From Holophaga sp. (GTDB lineage: Bacteria; Acidobacteriota; Holophagae; Holophagales; Holophagaceae), in the NCBI GenBank assembly GCA_031292735.1, contig JARLGP010000080.1, positions 1 to 44,981 of the forward strand: a DNA stretch of 44,981 nt, read 5' to 3'. This document shows positions 24,771-32,675 of this stretch, one piece after another (position 1 is the stretch's first letter; each line of letters opens with the position of its first letter). The position numbers were made by a program, and so were the translations under genes. The notes under the pieces were generated by a model that saw only the letters and a program-made list of their open reading frames with translations, was not told where the DNA came from and did no database searches.

Positions 24771-25022
24771 TCAGGCGCCGGCCACGAACGCCACCAGGCT
24801 GCGCACCGTGCGGAAATGGTCCTTGAGCGCGGGATCCTGTTCCGCCGCCTGGACGTGGAACCGCTTGCGCAAGGCGATGCCCAGTTCCAGCGCGTCGATG
24901 GAATCCAGGCCCAGGCCTCCGGCGAACAGGGGCTCGTCGTCGCCGATGGCTTCGGGCGTCAAGTCCTCCAATTCAAGGGTATCAATGATGAATTGTTTCA
25001 TTTCAATAGGGGAGACGACCAT
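24771..25022 (-). CDS. Acyl carrier protein of the polyene-type cluster
   Basis: An 83-residue ACP. The phosphopantetheine-bearing Ser41 sits in GLGLDSIDALELGIAL. Helices before and after match the four-helix ACP fold (IIDTLELEDLTPEAIGDD; TVRSLVAFVAG). A second in-frame ATG (MKQFIID) seven codons on is an equal candidate. It lies 43 bp upstream of the ammonia-lyase and 104 bp after the chain-length-factor-like gene on the same strand, and is presumably the carrier for polyene chain growth. Confidence 0.85.
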   Translation of the reverse strand: MVVSPIEMKQFIIDTLELEDLTPEAIGDDEPLFAGGLGLDSIDALELGIALRKRFHVQAAEQDPALKDHFRTVRSLVAFVAGA

Positions 25023-25126
25023 GTGCCTGGACTTTCCTGTGAAACGCCCCGGGGGGCCTGGAATCCCCGGCCGCAGCAAGGGATTGGCTTTCTCAATCAT
25101 ATAGAATTCCGGCCGCGGGGATGAGC

Positions 25127-25777
25127 TTAATCGCTGATCCCAGTGCCGCGCAGGGTCCGCAGCAGCGGGATCGGCCGCGGCAGGCCGGGCCCCAGGGCCA
25201 GCGGGCGTCCCGGCCCGCCCAGCAGCAGCGCCACCGCGTGCAGCACGCCCCGGGGAGTGGGGCTTGCCCAGGGATCCGGCAGCCGGTCGTCCCCGTAGAG
25301 GTACAGCACCGGACCGGACGGATCCGCCCGGAACGCGGCCAGGGCCTCCACCAGCCCCCAGCCGAAGCTGTCCGGCCCCGCGGCGACCGCGCTGAAGGGT
25401 TCCCGGTCGCCGGTCAGGATCGACCACAACCCGGGCACCGCGTTGTGCACCGACATGGAGAACAGGGCGGGGGACACCTCGGCCCCGGCCGCCAGGTCCT
25501 GCAGGATGGCCAGGGTCCGCTCCGCCTCCCCGTGCCGGGAGGCGAACACCACCCGCACCTGCTCCGGCGGGTCCACCCGGCGGGCGCAGTGGAAGCAGCC
25601 CCGGGCCAGGGGGCTCAGGCGCCGCCGCTGCAGGCGGTCCACGAAGGCCACATCGGGCTCGCCCCAGGCCAGGTCCAGGAAACCGTCCGCCCCCGGGGCC
25701 AGAAGCGGATCCAGGGGATCCAGGGCGAACCAGGCGGCGGCGCGCAGCAGGGGAATGACCAGCGGAGGGGATGCCAT
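25127..25777 (-). CDS. Beta-ketoacyl synthase chain-length-factor-like protein
   Basis: A 216-residue protein matching the N-terminal ketosynthase-like domain (Ketoacyl-synt_2 type) found in aryl polyene clusters: VVFASRHGEAERTLAIL, VSPALFSMSVHNAVPGL and AAGPDSFGWGLVEAL. It is half the size of a full ketosynthase and has no catalytic Cys (the elbow reads SMSVHNAV). It probably pairs with the full ketosynthase as in chain-length-factor heterodimers. It is the first gene of the minus-strand cluster and is divergent from exonuclease I, 60 bp away. Confidence 0.75.
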   Translation of the reverse strand: MASPPLVIPLLRAAAWFALDPLDPLLAPGADGFLDLAWGEPDVAFVDRLQRRRLSPLARGCFHCARRVDPPEQVRVVFASRHGEAERTLAILQDLAAGAEVSPALFSMSVHNAVPGLWSILTGDREPFSAVAAGPDSFGWGLVEALAAFRADPSGPVLYLYGDDRLPDPWASPTPRGVLHAVALLLGGPGRPLALGPGLPRPIPLLRTLRGTGISD

Positions 25778-25837
25778 GAGGGGCTCACAAAAAACAGCAC
25801 TGCGAAGAAGGCAGCCACCCATCGTATCCTCGCAGGC

Positions 25838-27307
25838 ATGGCCTTTTCCTTCTACTGGCATGACTACGAAACTTTCGGATTGGACCCCCGGGCCGACCGC
25901 CCCGCCCAGTTCGCCGGCCAGCGCACCGATCCGGAGCTGAACCTGGTGGAGGAGCCCCTGGAGCTCTGGTGCCGGCTCAGCCCCGACTACCTGCCCGACC
26001 CCGTGTCCTGCGGCCTCACCGGCATCGGCCCGGACGCGGTGGAGCGGCTGGGAGTGCGCGAGCGGGACTTCATCACCGCCATCCACGCCCAGATGGCCCG
26101 GCCGGAGACCTGCAGCTGCGGCTACAACAGCCTGCGCTTCGATGACGAGCTGACCCGCAGCACGCTGTACCGCAACCTCATCGACCCCTACGGGCGCGAG
26201 TGGCAGAACGGCAACAGCCGGTGGGACCTGCTGGACGCGCTGCGCCTGGCCCGGGCCTTCCGGCCCGAGGGCATGGAATGGCCGGACGGCGAGGACGGCG
26301 CGCCCAGCTTCCGCCTGGAGCTGCTCACCGCCGCCAACGGCATCCCCCACGCCCAGGCGCACACCGCCCTGGCCGACGTGCGCGCCACCATCGCCCTGGC
26401 CCGCAAGCTCAAGGCGGCCCAGCCCAGGCTGTGGGAGTACGCCCTGAAGGCGCGCAGCAAGCATTGGGTGCGCAACCAGGTGGACCCCGCCCATCCCCAG
26501 GTGCTCATCCACGTGTCCGGCATGTTCAAGGCCGCCCAGGGCGCCTTCGCCCTGGTCTGGCCCCTGGGCGATCTGCCGGGCCGGCCCAACGAGATCGCCC
26601 TGTGGGACCTGCGCCACCCGTTCGAGCCCTTCCTGGACCTCGACGTGGAGACCCTGCGCCAGCACCTCTTCCAGAGCAGCGAGGACCTGGCCCGGCAGGG
26701 CCGCGAGCGGCTGCCGGCCAAGACCCTGCACACCAACCGCTGCCCCATCGTGGTGCGCGACCTGCGCCTGCTCACCCCGGCGGTGGCCGAGCGCTACCAG
26801 GTGGACCTGCCCGCGGCCCAGGCCCGGGGCGCGCGGCTGGAGGCCCAGGGCGGGTTCCGCGCCCGGGTGCTGGAGGCCATGGAAGCCAGCTTCCCGCCCG
26901 CCAGCGATCCCGATTTCGCCCTCTACGGCGGCTTTTTCGGCAACCAGGACCGCGCCACGCTGGACCGCATCAGCCGCACCCCGCCGGCGGCCCTGGCCGG
27001 CCTCAAGCCGGCCTTCCGGGACCCGCGCCTGGGAGAGCTGTTCTTCCGCTACCGCGCCCGGAACTGGCCGGAAACCCTCACCGGCCCGGAGCGGGCCCGC
27101 TGGGAGGCCCACTGCCTGGCCCGCATGGCGCAGGCCCCGGCCAAGGGCCTGCTGGACCGGGCGGCGTTCCAGGCTTCCCTGAAAGCCTGCCGGGAACGGC
27201 GCCCGGACCAGAACGAGCTGTGGGCGGAACTGGAAGCCTACGCTAGCGGCTGCCCTGTCCCTGCAATTCCCGGGCGAACTGCAGGTCCTCCTCCTGGATG
27301 TGCTTGA
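25838..27307 (+). CDS. sbcB: Exodeoxyribonuclease I
   Basis: A 489-residue ExoI that digests single-stranded DNA 3' to 5' in recombination and mismatch repair. The DEDDh residues are visible: WHDYETFG (Asp9, Glu11), GYNSLRFDDELTR and HTALADVRATIALA. The middle SH3-like and C-terminal helical domains follow the E. coli plan (NSRWDLLDALRLARAFRPEG; HVSGMF). The protein is about 14 residues longer than E. coli ExoI; the Pro-rich tail after EAYAS overlaps the convergent bacteriohemerythrin gene by 65 bp and is probably not conserved. The ATG has only a weak GCAGG in front. Confidence 0.93.
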   Translation: MAFSFYWHDYETFGLDPRADRPAQFAGQRTDPELNLVEEPLELWCRLSPDYLPDPVSCGLTGIGPDAVERLGVRERDFITAIHAQMARPETCSCGYNSLRFDDELTRSTLYRNLIDPYGREWQNGNSRWDLLDALRLARAFRPEGMEWPDGEDGAPSFRLELLTAANGIPHAQAHTALADVRATIALARKLKAAQPRLWEYALKARSKHWVRNQVDPAHPQVLIHVSGMFKAAQGAFALVWPLGDLPGRPNEIALWDLRHPFEPFLDLDVETLRQHLFQSSEDLARQGRERLPAKTLHTNRCPIVVRDLRLLTPAVAERYQVDLPAAQARGARLEAQGGFRARVLEAMEASFPPASDPDFALYGGFFGNQDRATLDRISRTPPAALAGLKPAFRDPRLGELFFRYRARNWPETLTGPERARWEAHCLARMAQAPAKGLLDRAAFQASLKACRERRPDQNELWAELEAYASGCPVPAIPGRTAGPPPGCA

Positions 27308-27650
27308 CCAGCCAATCCTCCAGGAAGTTCATGACCGGCAACGTCATGGCCGCCCGGCCCTGCTCGAACCGGTCCACCAGATCGGCCAGCTGGGCCACCA
27401 GTTCCGCATGGACCTGCTGGTGCCTGGCCGAGCCTGCATAGGGGTGCTCTTCCATGAGTCGCTCTTCCATGGCGAAGTGGCTCACCGTGAAATCCTTGAG
27501 AAGGATCAGGATCCCCCCCACCTCATCCTTGCCCTTGCCCTGCTTCATGGCGCCATCCAGACGGTTGAGGATCTCGACAAGCGATTCATGCTGCTCATCC
27601 ATCTTGCCGTGCCCGGTTTCAAGCCGATGATCCCAAACGATCAAAGCCAT
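27243..27650 (-). CDS. Bacteriohemerythrin
   Basis: A 135-residue single-domain hemerythrin binding O2 at a di-iron site. Ligand residues are all visible: His in GHGKMDEQHESL, His and Glu in SHFAMEERLMEEH, His in ARHQQVH, and HIQEED near the C-terminus. GGAGG lies 5 bases before the ATG of MALIVWDH; an ATG four codons earlier overlaps that site. It is convergent with and overlaps the sbcB tail. A role in oxygen sensing or delivery under low oxygen is known for the family. Confidence 0.92.
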   Translation of the reverse strand: MALIVWDHRLETGHGKMDEQHESLVEILNRLDGAMKQGKGKDEVGGILILLKDFTVSHFAMEERLMEEHPYAGSARHQQVHAELVAQLADLVDRFEQGRAAMTLPVMNFLEDWLVKHIQEEDLQFARELQGQGSR

Positions 27651-27770
27651 GAAGTCCTCCATTGTCAGGGTGGCGGAACAAGACCCGGGAGAGGTGCCAT
27701 CCTCCGGGGCCCGCGCCCGAATGCGCAGTCGCCCTATTCAGCTCAACTTAATAGACGAATCGTCGGTTTG

Positions 27771-28655
27771 TCAATGCGCCGGCCCGGGCGGCAGGTGGCC
27801 GTCGAGCCACTTCCCGGCGCCGTCGGCCAGGATGTCCCGGTGCATGCGCATGGGGTCGCGGAAGAAGGCGGCTCCCAGCCCCAGGTCCACCCGGTGGGTG
27901 GCCAGGAGGTCCATGGCGTCCCGGGCCTGCCACAGCCCTTCGGCGAACACCACCCGGTTCCCTTCCCCGGGCTCGGCCAGGAGCCGGCAGAAGTATTGCA
28001 TGGCCACCTCCCCCTCCCGGGCCATGTGCGAGCCGATGACCACCACCCGCAGGGCCTCCCATTCCCCGGGCGCCAGGCCCTCGCGGAACCGGGCCACCCC
28101 GCGGTCCAGCGCCTCCAGTTCCAGGGCCGCCGCCTGGTCCGCGTTGGCCAGCACCAGCGGCCCCATGGCCAGGGCGAAGGCGGCCAGGCTTTCGGGGTCG
28201 GCCCCGCCCGGGCGCAGCTGCCGGTCCAGCAGGCCCAGGCAGCCGTCCAGGATCCGCTCCTGGTTGGCCAGCAGCGCTGGCGGCGCCCAGCGGGCCAGGT
28301 CGGCCCGGGCCGCCTCCGCCAGCCTCCGCAGGTCCGCCACCCGTTCCCGGGAAGGCCGGTCCGGGGCGGTGAACAGCAGGTGGATGGCCAGGGGCGTGTG
28401 GGCCACCGCCTTGAGCCGGTGGTAGAGCGTGGGCCGGACCGTGGTTTCCGCCACCTTCGCGGCGTGCCGGTAGAGCAGCAGCTGGTCCCCGGCCAGCATC
28501 AGCACCGGCCCGGTCCGGACCAGGCTGTCCGCCTTGGCCTTGGCATAGGTTTCCCGGAAGGCGTCATTGAAGCTGGTCAGCGGATCCCCGGCCCGGGAGG
28601 GGACCCCGGGACCCAGGAGCAGGCACAGGAGCACGAGGGAGGCCGTCATCGTCAT
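27771..28655 (-). CDS. Exported protein of unknown function
   Basis: A 294-residue protein with a signal peptide (TASLVLLCLLLGPGVPSRA). The mature part is mostly helical, with SFNDAFRETYAKAKADSL at its start, VVVIGSHMAREGEVAMQYF in the middle and a C-terminal DPMRMHRDILADGAGKWL. The SHMARxGE-A-QYF stretch with conserved-looking polar residues may be a site. I recognise no family. AGGA precedes the ATG. It is transcribed after the DnaQ-like exonuclease, 36 bp downstream of that gene's stop on the same strand-side order. Confidence 0.55.
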   Translation of the reverse strand: MTMTASLVLLCLLLGPGVPSRAGDPLTSFNDAFRETYAKAKADSLVRTGPVLMLAGDQLLLYRHAAKVAETTVRPTLYHRLKAVAHTPLAIHLLFTAPDRPSRERVADLRRLAEAARADLARWAPPALLANQERILDGCLGLLDRQLRPGGADPESLAAFALAMGPLVLANADQAAALELEALDRGVARFREGLAPGEWEALRVVVIGSHMAREGEVAMQYFCRLLAEPGEGNRVVFAEGLWQARDAMDLLATHRVDLGLGAAFFRDPMRMHRDILADGAGKWLDGHLPPGPAH

Positions 28656-28691
28656 GGTTTTTTCCTGCCCGCGGACCGCGCGGGAAGCCCA

Positions 28692-29258
28692 CTATACCCG
28701 AGGCGCCAGTTTCCGGGTGAGCAGGTGCAGGAGGTGGGAATGGCCCTGGGGGTCGGTGCCCAGGATCAGGTTCACCGTGGTCTCCACATCGCCCAGGGCC
28801 CGGTGGGCGGTGCCGGTGCAGACCTCCAGCCGGGCCGCCAGGTACTGCAGCCGGGTGTTCTCCAGCGTGGCGTAGAGCTTGCGCCAGGGGATCCCCCGGC
28901 AGGAGCAGCCCCAGACCAGCGCGTCCACCCCGGGCACCAGCTGGCGCACGAAGCCCTTGTCGAAGCCGCAGTTGTGGGCCACCACCAGATCCGCCTCCAT
29001 GAGCATCCGGGTCACCCGGGCCGCGTCGATCCGGCGGCCCTGGACCATGGCGTCGGTGATGCCGTGGATGGCGGTGGCTTCGGCCGGGATGGGCATCCCC
29101 GGATCGTTCAGCTCCTGGTAGGTTTCCAGCCGCCGCAGCAGCCGCCCGGCGCCGTCCACCTCCAGCAGCATGATGGCGATTTCCACCAGCCGGTCCCGGG
29201 AGGGGTAGAGTCCCGTGGTCTCGGTATCCACCACGGCGATTCGATACAGCTGGGTCAA
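28692..29258 (-). CDS. DnaQ-like 3'-5' exonuclease
   Basis: A 188-residue DEDDh exonuclease. ExoI motif VVDTETTGLYPSRD (Asp11, Glu13), ExoII AHNCGFDKGF, and ExoIII HRALGDVETT are intact. The size and motifs suit RNase T/PolC-epsilon-like proofreading or DNA repair exonucleases, and no polymerase is attached. Located between the exported protein and tRNA-Thr, on the minus strand. Cellular role not determined. Confidence 0.85.
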   Translation of the reverse strand: MTQLYRIAVVDTETTGLYPSRDRLVEIAIMLLEVDGAGRLLRRLETYQELNDPGMPIPAEATAIHGITDAMVQGRRIDAARVTRMLMEADLVVAHNCGFDKGFVRQLVPGVDALVWGCSCRGIPWRKLYATLENTRLQYLAARLEVCTGTAHRALGDVETTVNLILGTDPQGHSHLLHLLTRKLAPRV

Positions 29259-29325
29259 ACGCCACCTCGAAGTTCAGGAAGGCCCTGATCATCCCACCGC
29301 CGGCCGGCCCGGGGAAGCGGGGAAG

Positions 29326-29355
29326 TTGGCAGATGCCACGGGCCTGGGGCATACT
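29326..29355 (+). promoter_or_regulatory. Promoter of tRNA-Thr
   Basis: TTGGCA (5 of 6) and CATACT (4 of 6) with an 18-bp spacer, ending 39 bp before the mature tRNA. Confidence 0.5.
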
Positions 29356-29394
29356 TCCAGGAACGCCGCCCAGCCACCCTGGCACCGGCGCATC

Positions 29395-29470
29395 GCCGCT
29401 TTAGCTCAGCTGGTAGAGCGCCCGCCTTGTAAGCGGAAGGTCTCCGGTTCAAATCCGGAAAGCGGCTCCA
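29395..29470 (+). tRNA. tRNA-Thr (anticodon TGT)
   Basis: Acceptor GCCGCTT pairs with AAGCGGC. The D arm is AGCTCAGCTGGTAGAGC. The anticodon loop is CTTGTAA (TGT, Thr codon ACA) with a 27-43 C-A mismatch. The T arm is TCCGGTTCAAATCCGGA. The discriminator is T and CCA is encoded. Confidence 0.95.
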
Positions 29471-29494
29471 AGCACTTACCGAGCAATGGTCACG

Positions 29495-29521
29495 AAACCC
29501 TATGATTTCATAGGTTTTTTT
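29495..29521 (+). terminator. Terminator of tRNA-Thr
   Basis: CCTATGA/TCATAGG stem with a 2-base loop (29499-29514), followed by seven T residues. Confidence 0.85.
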
Positions 29522-29587
29522 GATGCCCAGTTGAAATACAAAGACCAAGAAAGAACCCGCAGGTCTGACTTTCCGCACATCTCGAAG

Positions 29588-29929
29588 TCACTTCTCGCGA
29601 ATTAGCGCAGCAGCCGCCAATCCCGTCTGCTCCCAGTTCCGGATGATCTGATCCAGCTTGCGGCCATTGGCGATCCATTCCCGATAGAGGGGGACCTCAT
29701 CCGGTCGGAGACGGACGGTCCTGGTCTTTCCTTCGACCTTCGTGGTCCACTGGAAGTAGGGCCCATGGAGGCTCGGGGGGGTTGCCTGGCACCGGCAGCC
29801 CGGGCGGCCACAGGGCATGTATCTCTCGGTGACGGAGCCCCGGAGGACGAGGCCAATCTCGCCGAGCGCGGCCTTGAACTGCTTGATCTCCGCCAGAAAG
29901 GCGGTCATGGGTTGCGGATGGGAATTCAT
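29588..29929 (-). CDS. DUF6788 protein of the IS element
   Basis: A 113-residue protein. The family core is RGSVTERYMPCGRPGCRCQ (a CGxPGCxC metal-binding-like knuckle), followed by LHGPYFQWTTKVEGKTRTVRL and PLYREWIANGRKLDQII. Such DUF6788 proteins are often found beside IS1634-like transposases; their role is unknown. The start at MNSHPQPM leaves a 53-bp divergent gap to the transposase. The Cys-rich knuckle and position suggest a nucleic-acid-binding accessory or repressor (inference). Confidence 0.7.
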   Translation of the reverse strand: MNSHPQPMTAFLAEIKQFKAALGEIGLVLRGSVTERYMPCGRPGCRCQATPPSLHGPYFQWTTKVEGKTRTVRLRPDEVPLYREWIANGRKLDQIIRNWEQTGLAAAALIREK

Positions 29930-29952
29930 GGTTTCTGGGTCCTTGCTCTTGA

Positions 29953-29974
29953 CTAGCAGTAATAATACTGCTAG
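29953..29974. promoter_or_regulatory. Perfect 9-4-9 palindrome in the IS divergent promoter
   Basis: CTAGCAGTA, a spacer ATAA, then TACTGCTAG. It lies between the two divergent start codons, is AT-rich and could overlap -10 elements of both promoters. Confidence 0.6.
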
Positions 29975-29982
29975 AATAAACG

Positions 29983-31049
29983 ATGTCAACCCCCGTGAGC
30001 ATCCCGCCCATGACCGACCTCGCCGACTTCACCCTGCGTTCGCGATCGCTCGGCGCCCTGCCGGTGCTTCAGCACGTCCTAGACCGCCTGGGCCTGGATG
30101 CACTCATCGAGCAGTATGTACCCCACGTGGACCGGCGCTGCCGGATCCGCCCGGCCACCGCCCTCGGCATCCTGCTGCGCAACATCCTCCTCGGGCGCAG
30201 GCCCATCTATGGACTCCAGGAGTGGGCGCAGCCCTTTCTGCCCTCCCTGCTCGGGCTGGCGCCCGACCAGGTCGATGGCCTGAACGACGACCGGGTGGGG
30301 CGTGCTCTCGACCGGCTGTTCAGGTTCCGGCGCTACCTTCAGGACCACGACCTGCCCTGGGAAGAGGTCATCCGTCGCCCCAACGCTCACGGTGCCGATC
30401 ATCCGGAGGATGTCTGGCGCGTGGTCCCAGCCCCCAACCCCTCGGCCGAAGGCTACCGGATCGTCTGGGTGTGGAGCCAGCTGATGGCGAGGCAGAACGA
30501 GCAGTCGCGCGCATCCTGGCCCAAGGGGGCGTCTCCCGTTGGGCCGAGGCGGAAGTAACCGAAACCAAGGACGGCCGGTTCAAGCAGGGGAGCCGGGGTC
30601 ACCCGGGCACCAACACCCGTTATGTGAAGGTCGAGCGCAGCCGGTTCAGGGTGGCCTGGAAGCCGAAAGCCGACCCCATCGCCTACGATGCCCGCAGCGA
30701 CGGGATGTACCCGCTGATCACCAACTGTGACGACCTCCCTGCCGCCGAGGTCCTTCTGAAATACAAGGCCCAGCCCAGCCTGGAGAAGCGGCACGAACAA
30801 CTCAAGTCGGTGTACGCCGTGGCGCCGGCCTTTCTCAAGGATGAGGGCCGGATCGAGGCCTTGCTCCTGATCTACTTCCTGGCCATGCTGGTCCAGGCCC
30901 TCATCGAACGCCAGGTCCGCGCCGCGATGAAGGCCGCGAAGCTCGACGTGCTGCCCCTTTATCCGGAAGACCGGGAGTGCCACGCCCCTACCGCGAACCG
31001 CATCCTGGAAGTGTTCGAGGGCATCCAGCGCCACGACCTGCTGCACTGA
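29983..31049 (+). pseudogene. IS1634-family transposase, internally deleted and frameshifted
   Basis: The N-terminal DUF4277 region is intact (FTLRSRSLGALPVLQHVLD; GILLRNILLGRRPIYGLQEW; DDRVGRALDRLF). At about 30320 the frame jumps from DRLF straight to RFRRYLQDHDLPWEEVI and PSAEGYRIVWVWSQLM, which normally lie after the first catalytic Asp region, so roughly 170 residues are missing. A second loss near 30498 shifts the frame; the remainder continues in another frame (AVARILAQGGVSRWAEAEV to the end IQRHDLLH at 31049) and carries the C-terminal helices. It cannot encode an active enzyme. Confidence 0.8.
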
Positions 31050-31141
31050 TCCCAATAGATCGGCTCGGCAGGCTGCTAACGCAGGTGACGGAGCTCAAAA
31101 GGGGATGTGCGCGGAGCCATTTATGTCACTCTTGAATGGCG

Positions 31142-31693
31142 TCAGCGCTGCAAGTGGTGCCATTTCACCATGCGCTTGCGCATGTCGAGTTCATCTCCAT
31201 CCGCGGAGAAGCTGCCATCACCACGATGATGCATGGTTCGCCGTGCCTTTCGGCCCGCGTCGATCCAGATCCGCTCGGCTTCGAGGATGAAGAGATTGTA
31301 CTTACCAACGAGGCTGGTATCGGCGACCCTGCATTCGATATTCGCGAGGCACTCCTTGATCAGCGGCGCTGCCACGTTGTTGGCTGGCTGGGGTGTCAAA
31401 CCAAAACGATCAAACTTGTCGACGGTGTCGCCTGAGCAGTTGCCTATATCGACGACCACTTCCACGAGATCGACTGTCGGGATGGCAATGACGCATTCTC
31501 CGGTTGCTCTCAGAGCGCTGTAGCTATAATTCCAAGGGCCGATGATACAGCCGATCAATGGCGGAGCGTGCTGGATCATCATGTGGAAACCCATCGCCAT
31601 GATGTTGGGTTTCCCGTTCTGGCTGGTGGTCACGAGCACGATCGGACCTGGCTCGAGCAGGCGATAAGCTTTCGAGGCTAGCAATTCCTTCAT
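31142..31693 (-). CDS. Flavin reductase-like FMN-binding split-barrel protein
   Basis: A 183-residue protein of the flavin reductase domain family: EPGPIVLVTTSQNGKPNIMA, then GPWNYSYSALRATGECVIAIP and KECLANIECRV. Members bind FMN and reduce it with NAD(P)H for partner oxygenases, or act as stand-alone reductases. AAGGA lies upstream of the ATG. Lower GC and codon use unlike the flanks, together with position between two IS remnants, indicate acquired DNA. It lies downstream of the SDR gene on the same strand. Confidence 0.8.
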   Translation of the reverse strand: MKELLASKAYRLLEPGPIVLVTTSQNGKPNIMAMGFHMMIQHAPPLIGCIIGPWNYSYSALRATGECVIAIPTVDLVEVVVDIGNCSGDTVDKFDRFGLTPQPANNVAAPLIKECLANIECRVADTSLVGKYNLFILEAERIWIDAGRKARRTMHHRGDGSFSADGDELDMRKRMVKWHHLQR

Positions 31694-31768
31694 GGTGGAG
31701 TTCCTTGATCGTCGACCTTCCCGTCAAAGACGGGAAGGTCGACGTTTCGTTGTGTGTGGGTCGGGAGC

Positions 31769-32518
31769 TTACCAGCCCTGGTCAATCGGCAGAACGAAGA
31801 GCTCCGCAACGTTGACATGGGCTGGCGCCTGAAGCGCGAACAGGATGGTCTCGGCGATATCCGCCCCCTGCAGAAAGGTCATCTGCTTAGCGAGATCGTC
31901 CATCTGCTGGCGGTAGCCGGCATCCGTGATATGGTCATAGAGTTCTGTGGCGACTGCGCCGGGCTGGATGCAGGTGACACGGATGTTGTGCTTCTGCCCG
32001 ACTTCCATACGCAGGCCGTCAGAAAAAGCGGTTATGGCGTGCTTCGTCGCACAATAGACCGACAGCCCCTTGAAGACCTTGCGGCCAGCGATCGAGGATG
32101 TGTTGATGATGTGACCGGAATGCTGCTTGATCATCTGCGGTAGCACGGACGCCGTCGTGTTGAGTAAGCCCTTGACGTTGACGTCGACCATGCGGTGCCA
32201 TTCGCTGGTCTTGAACTGGTCCAGATCGGAGAGCGGCATCAGACCAGCATTATTGAAGAGAATGTCGATCGAGCGGTAGGCATCGACCAGCTTCTTGACG
32301 CCAGCTTCAACGGAGGCCGGATCGACCACGTCCATTTCTATCACGAGAGCTTCGCCGCCCTTTTTCATGATTTCGGTTTTCAGAGCTTCGAGGCGATCGG
32401 TGCGCCGGGCAGCGATGCCGACCTTGACACCCGCAACAGCCAGTTTGAGGGCCGTTGCTGCGCCAATACCGCTCGATGCACCGGTAATCAGCGCGACTTT
32501 CCCATTGATGTCCGTCAT
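31769..32518 (-). CDS. Short-chain dehydrogenase/reductase (classical SDR)
   Basis: A 249-residue NAD(P)-dependent SDR. The cofactor loop is ITGASSGIGAATA, with Arg residues after strand 2 (AARRTDRLE) indicating NADP preference; LFNNAG and the catalytic Ser, Tyr and Lys in INTSSIAGR and YCATKHA follow. It resembles YdfG-like serine/3-hydroxy acid dehydrogenases. Start MTDINGKV with AAGGAG 7 bases upstream. It sits 95 bp upstream of the flavin reductase start... both follow the AraC regulator in the same orientation. Confidence 0.88.
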   Translation of the reverse strand: MTDINGKVALITGASSGIGAATALKLAVAGVKVGIAARRTDRLEALKTEIMKKGGEALVIEMDVVDPASVEAGVKKLVDAYRSIDILFNNAGLMPLSDLDQFKTSEWHRMVDVNVKGLLNTTASVLPQMIKQHSGHIINTSSIAGRKVFKGLSVYCATKHAITAFSDGLRMEVGQKHNIRVTCIQPGAVATELYDHITDAGYRQQMDDLAKQMTFLQGADIAETILFALQAPAHVNVAELFVLPIDQGW

Positions 32519-32675
32519 GGCTTGTCTCCTTGTTGTTTGCGAACCCGTTCCGGGAAGCGGAAAGGTGTTCGCGTTAGACAAGGAGAAGTATAAGAAACCT
32601 CAGATTTTCTCTCCTGGCGCCTTGCCGAGGCTATCGGGATTTTGCTCCTTTCTGCCTTCGGGCGGGCTTGACACT

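Larger units (their letters stand above)
29588..31049. mobile_element. Decayed IS1634-type insertion element
   Basis: A divergent pair: a DUF6788 gene on the minus strand and a broken IS1634-family (DUF4277-type) transposase on the plus strand, sharing a palindromic promoter region. It begins about 65 bp after the tRNA-Thr terminator. I could not identify convincing terminal inverted repeats, so the limits given are those of the reading frames. Confidence 0.7.

Noticed and set aside
25121..25837. In-frame upstream extension of exonuclease I by about 239 codons
   Set aside because: It is antisense to the chain-length-factor-like gene and unlike any exonuclease N-terminus; the family start fits position 25838.
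27300..29288. 662-codon plus-strand frame across three minus-strand genes
   Set aside because: Low-complexity Pro/Gly/His/Gln-rich translation, opposite hemerythrin, exported protein and DnaQ-like exonuclease.
30453..31055. 200-codon minus-strand frame opposite the transposase C-terminus
   Set aside because: The plus strand reads recognisable IS1634 transposase segments there.
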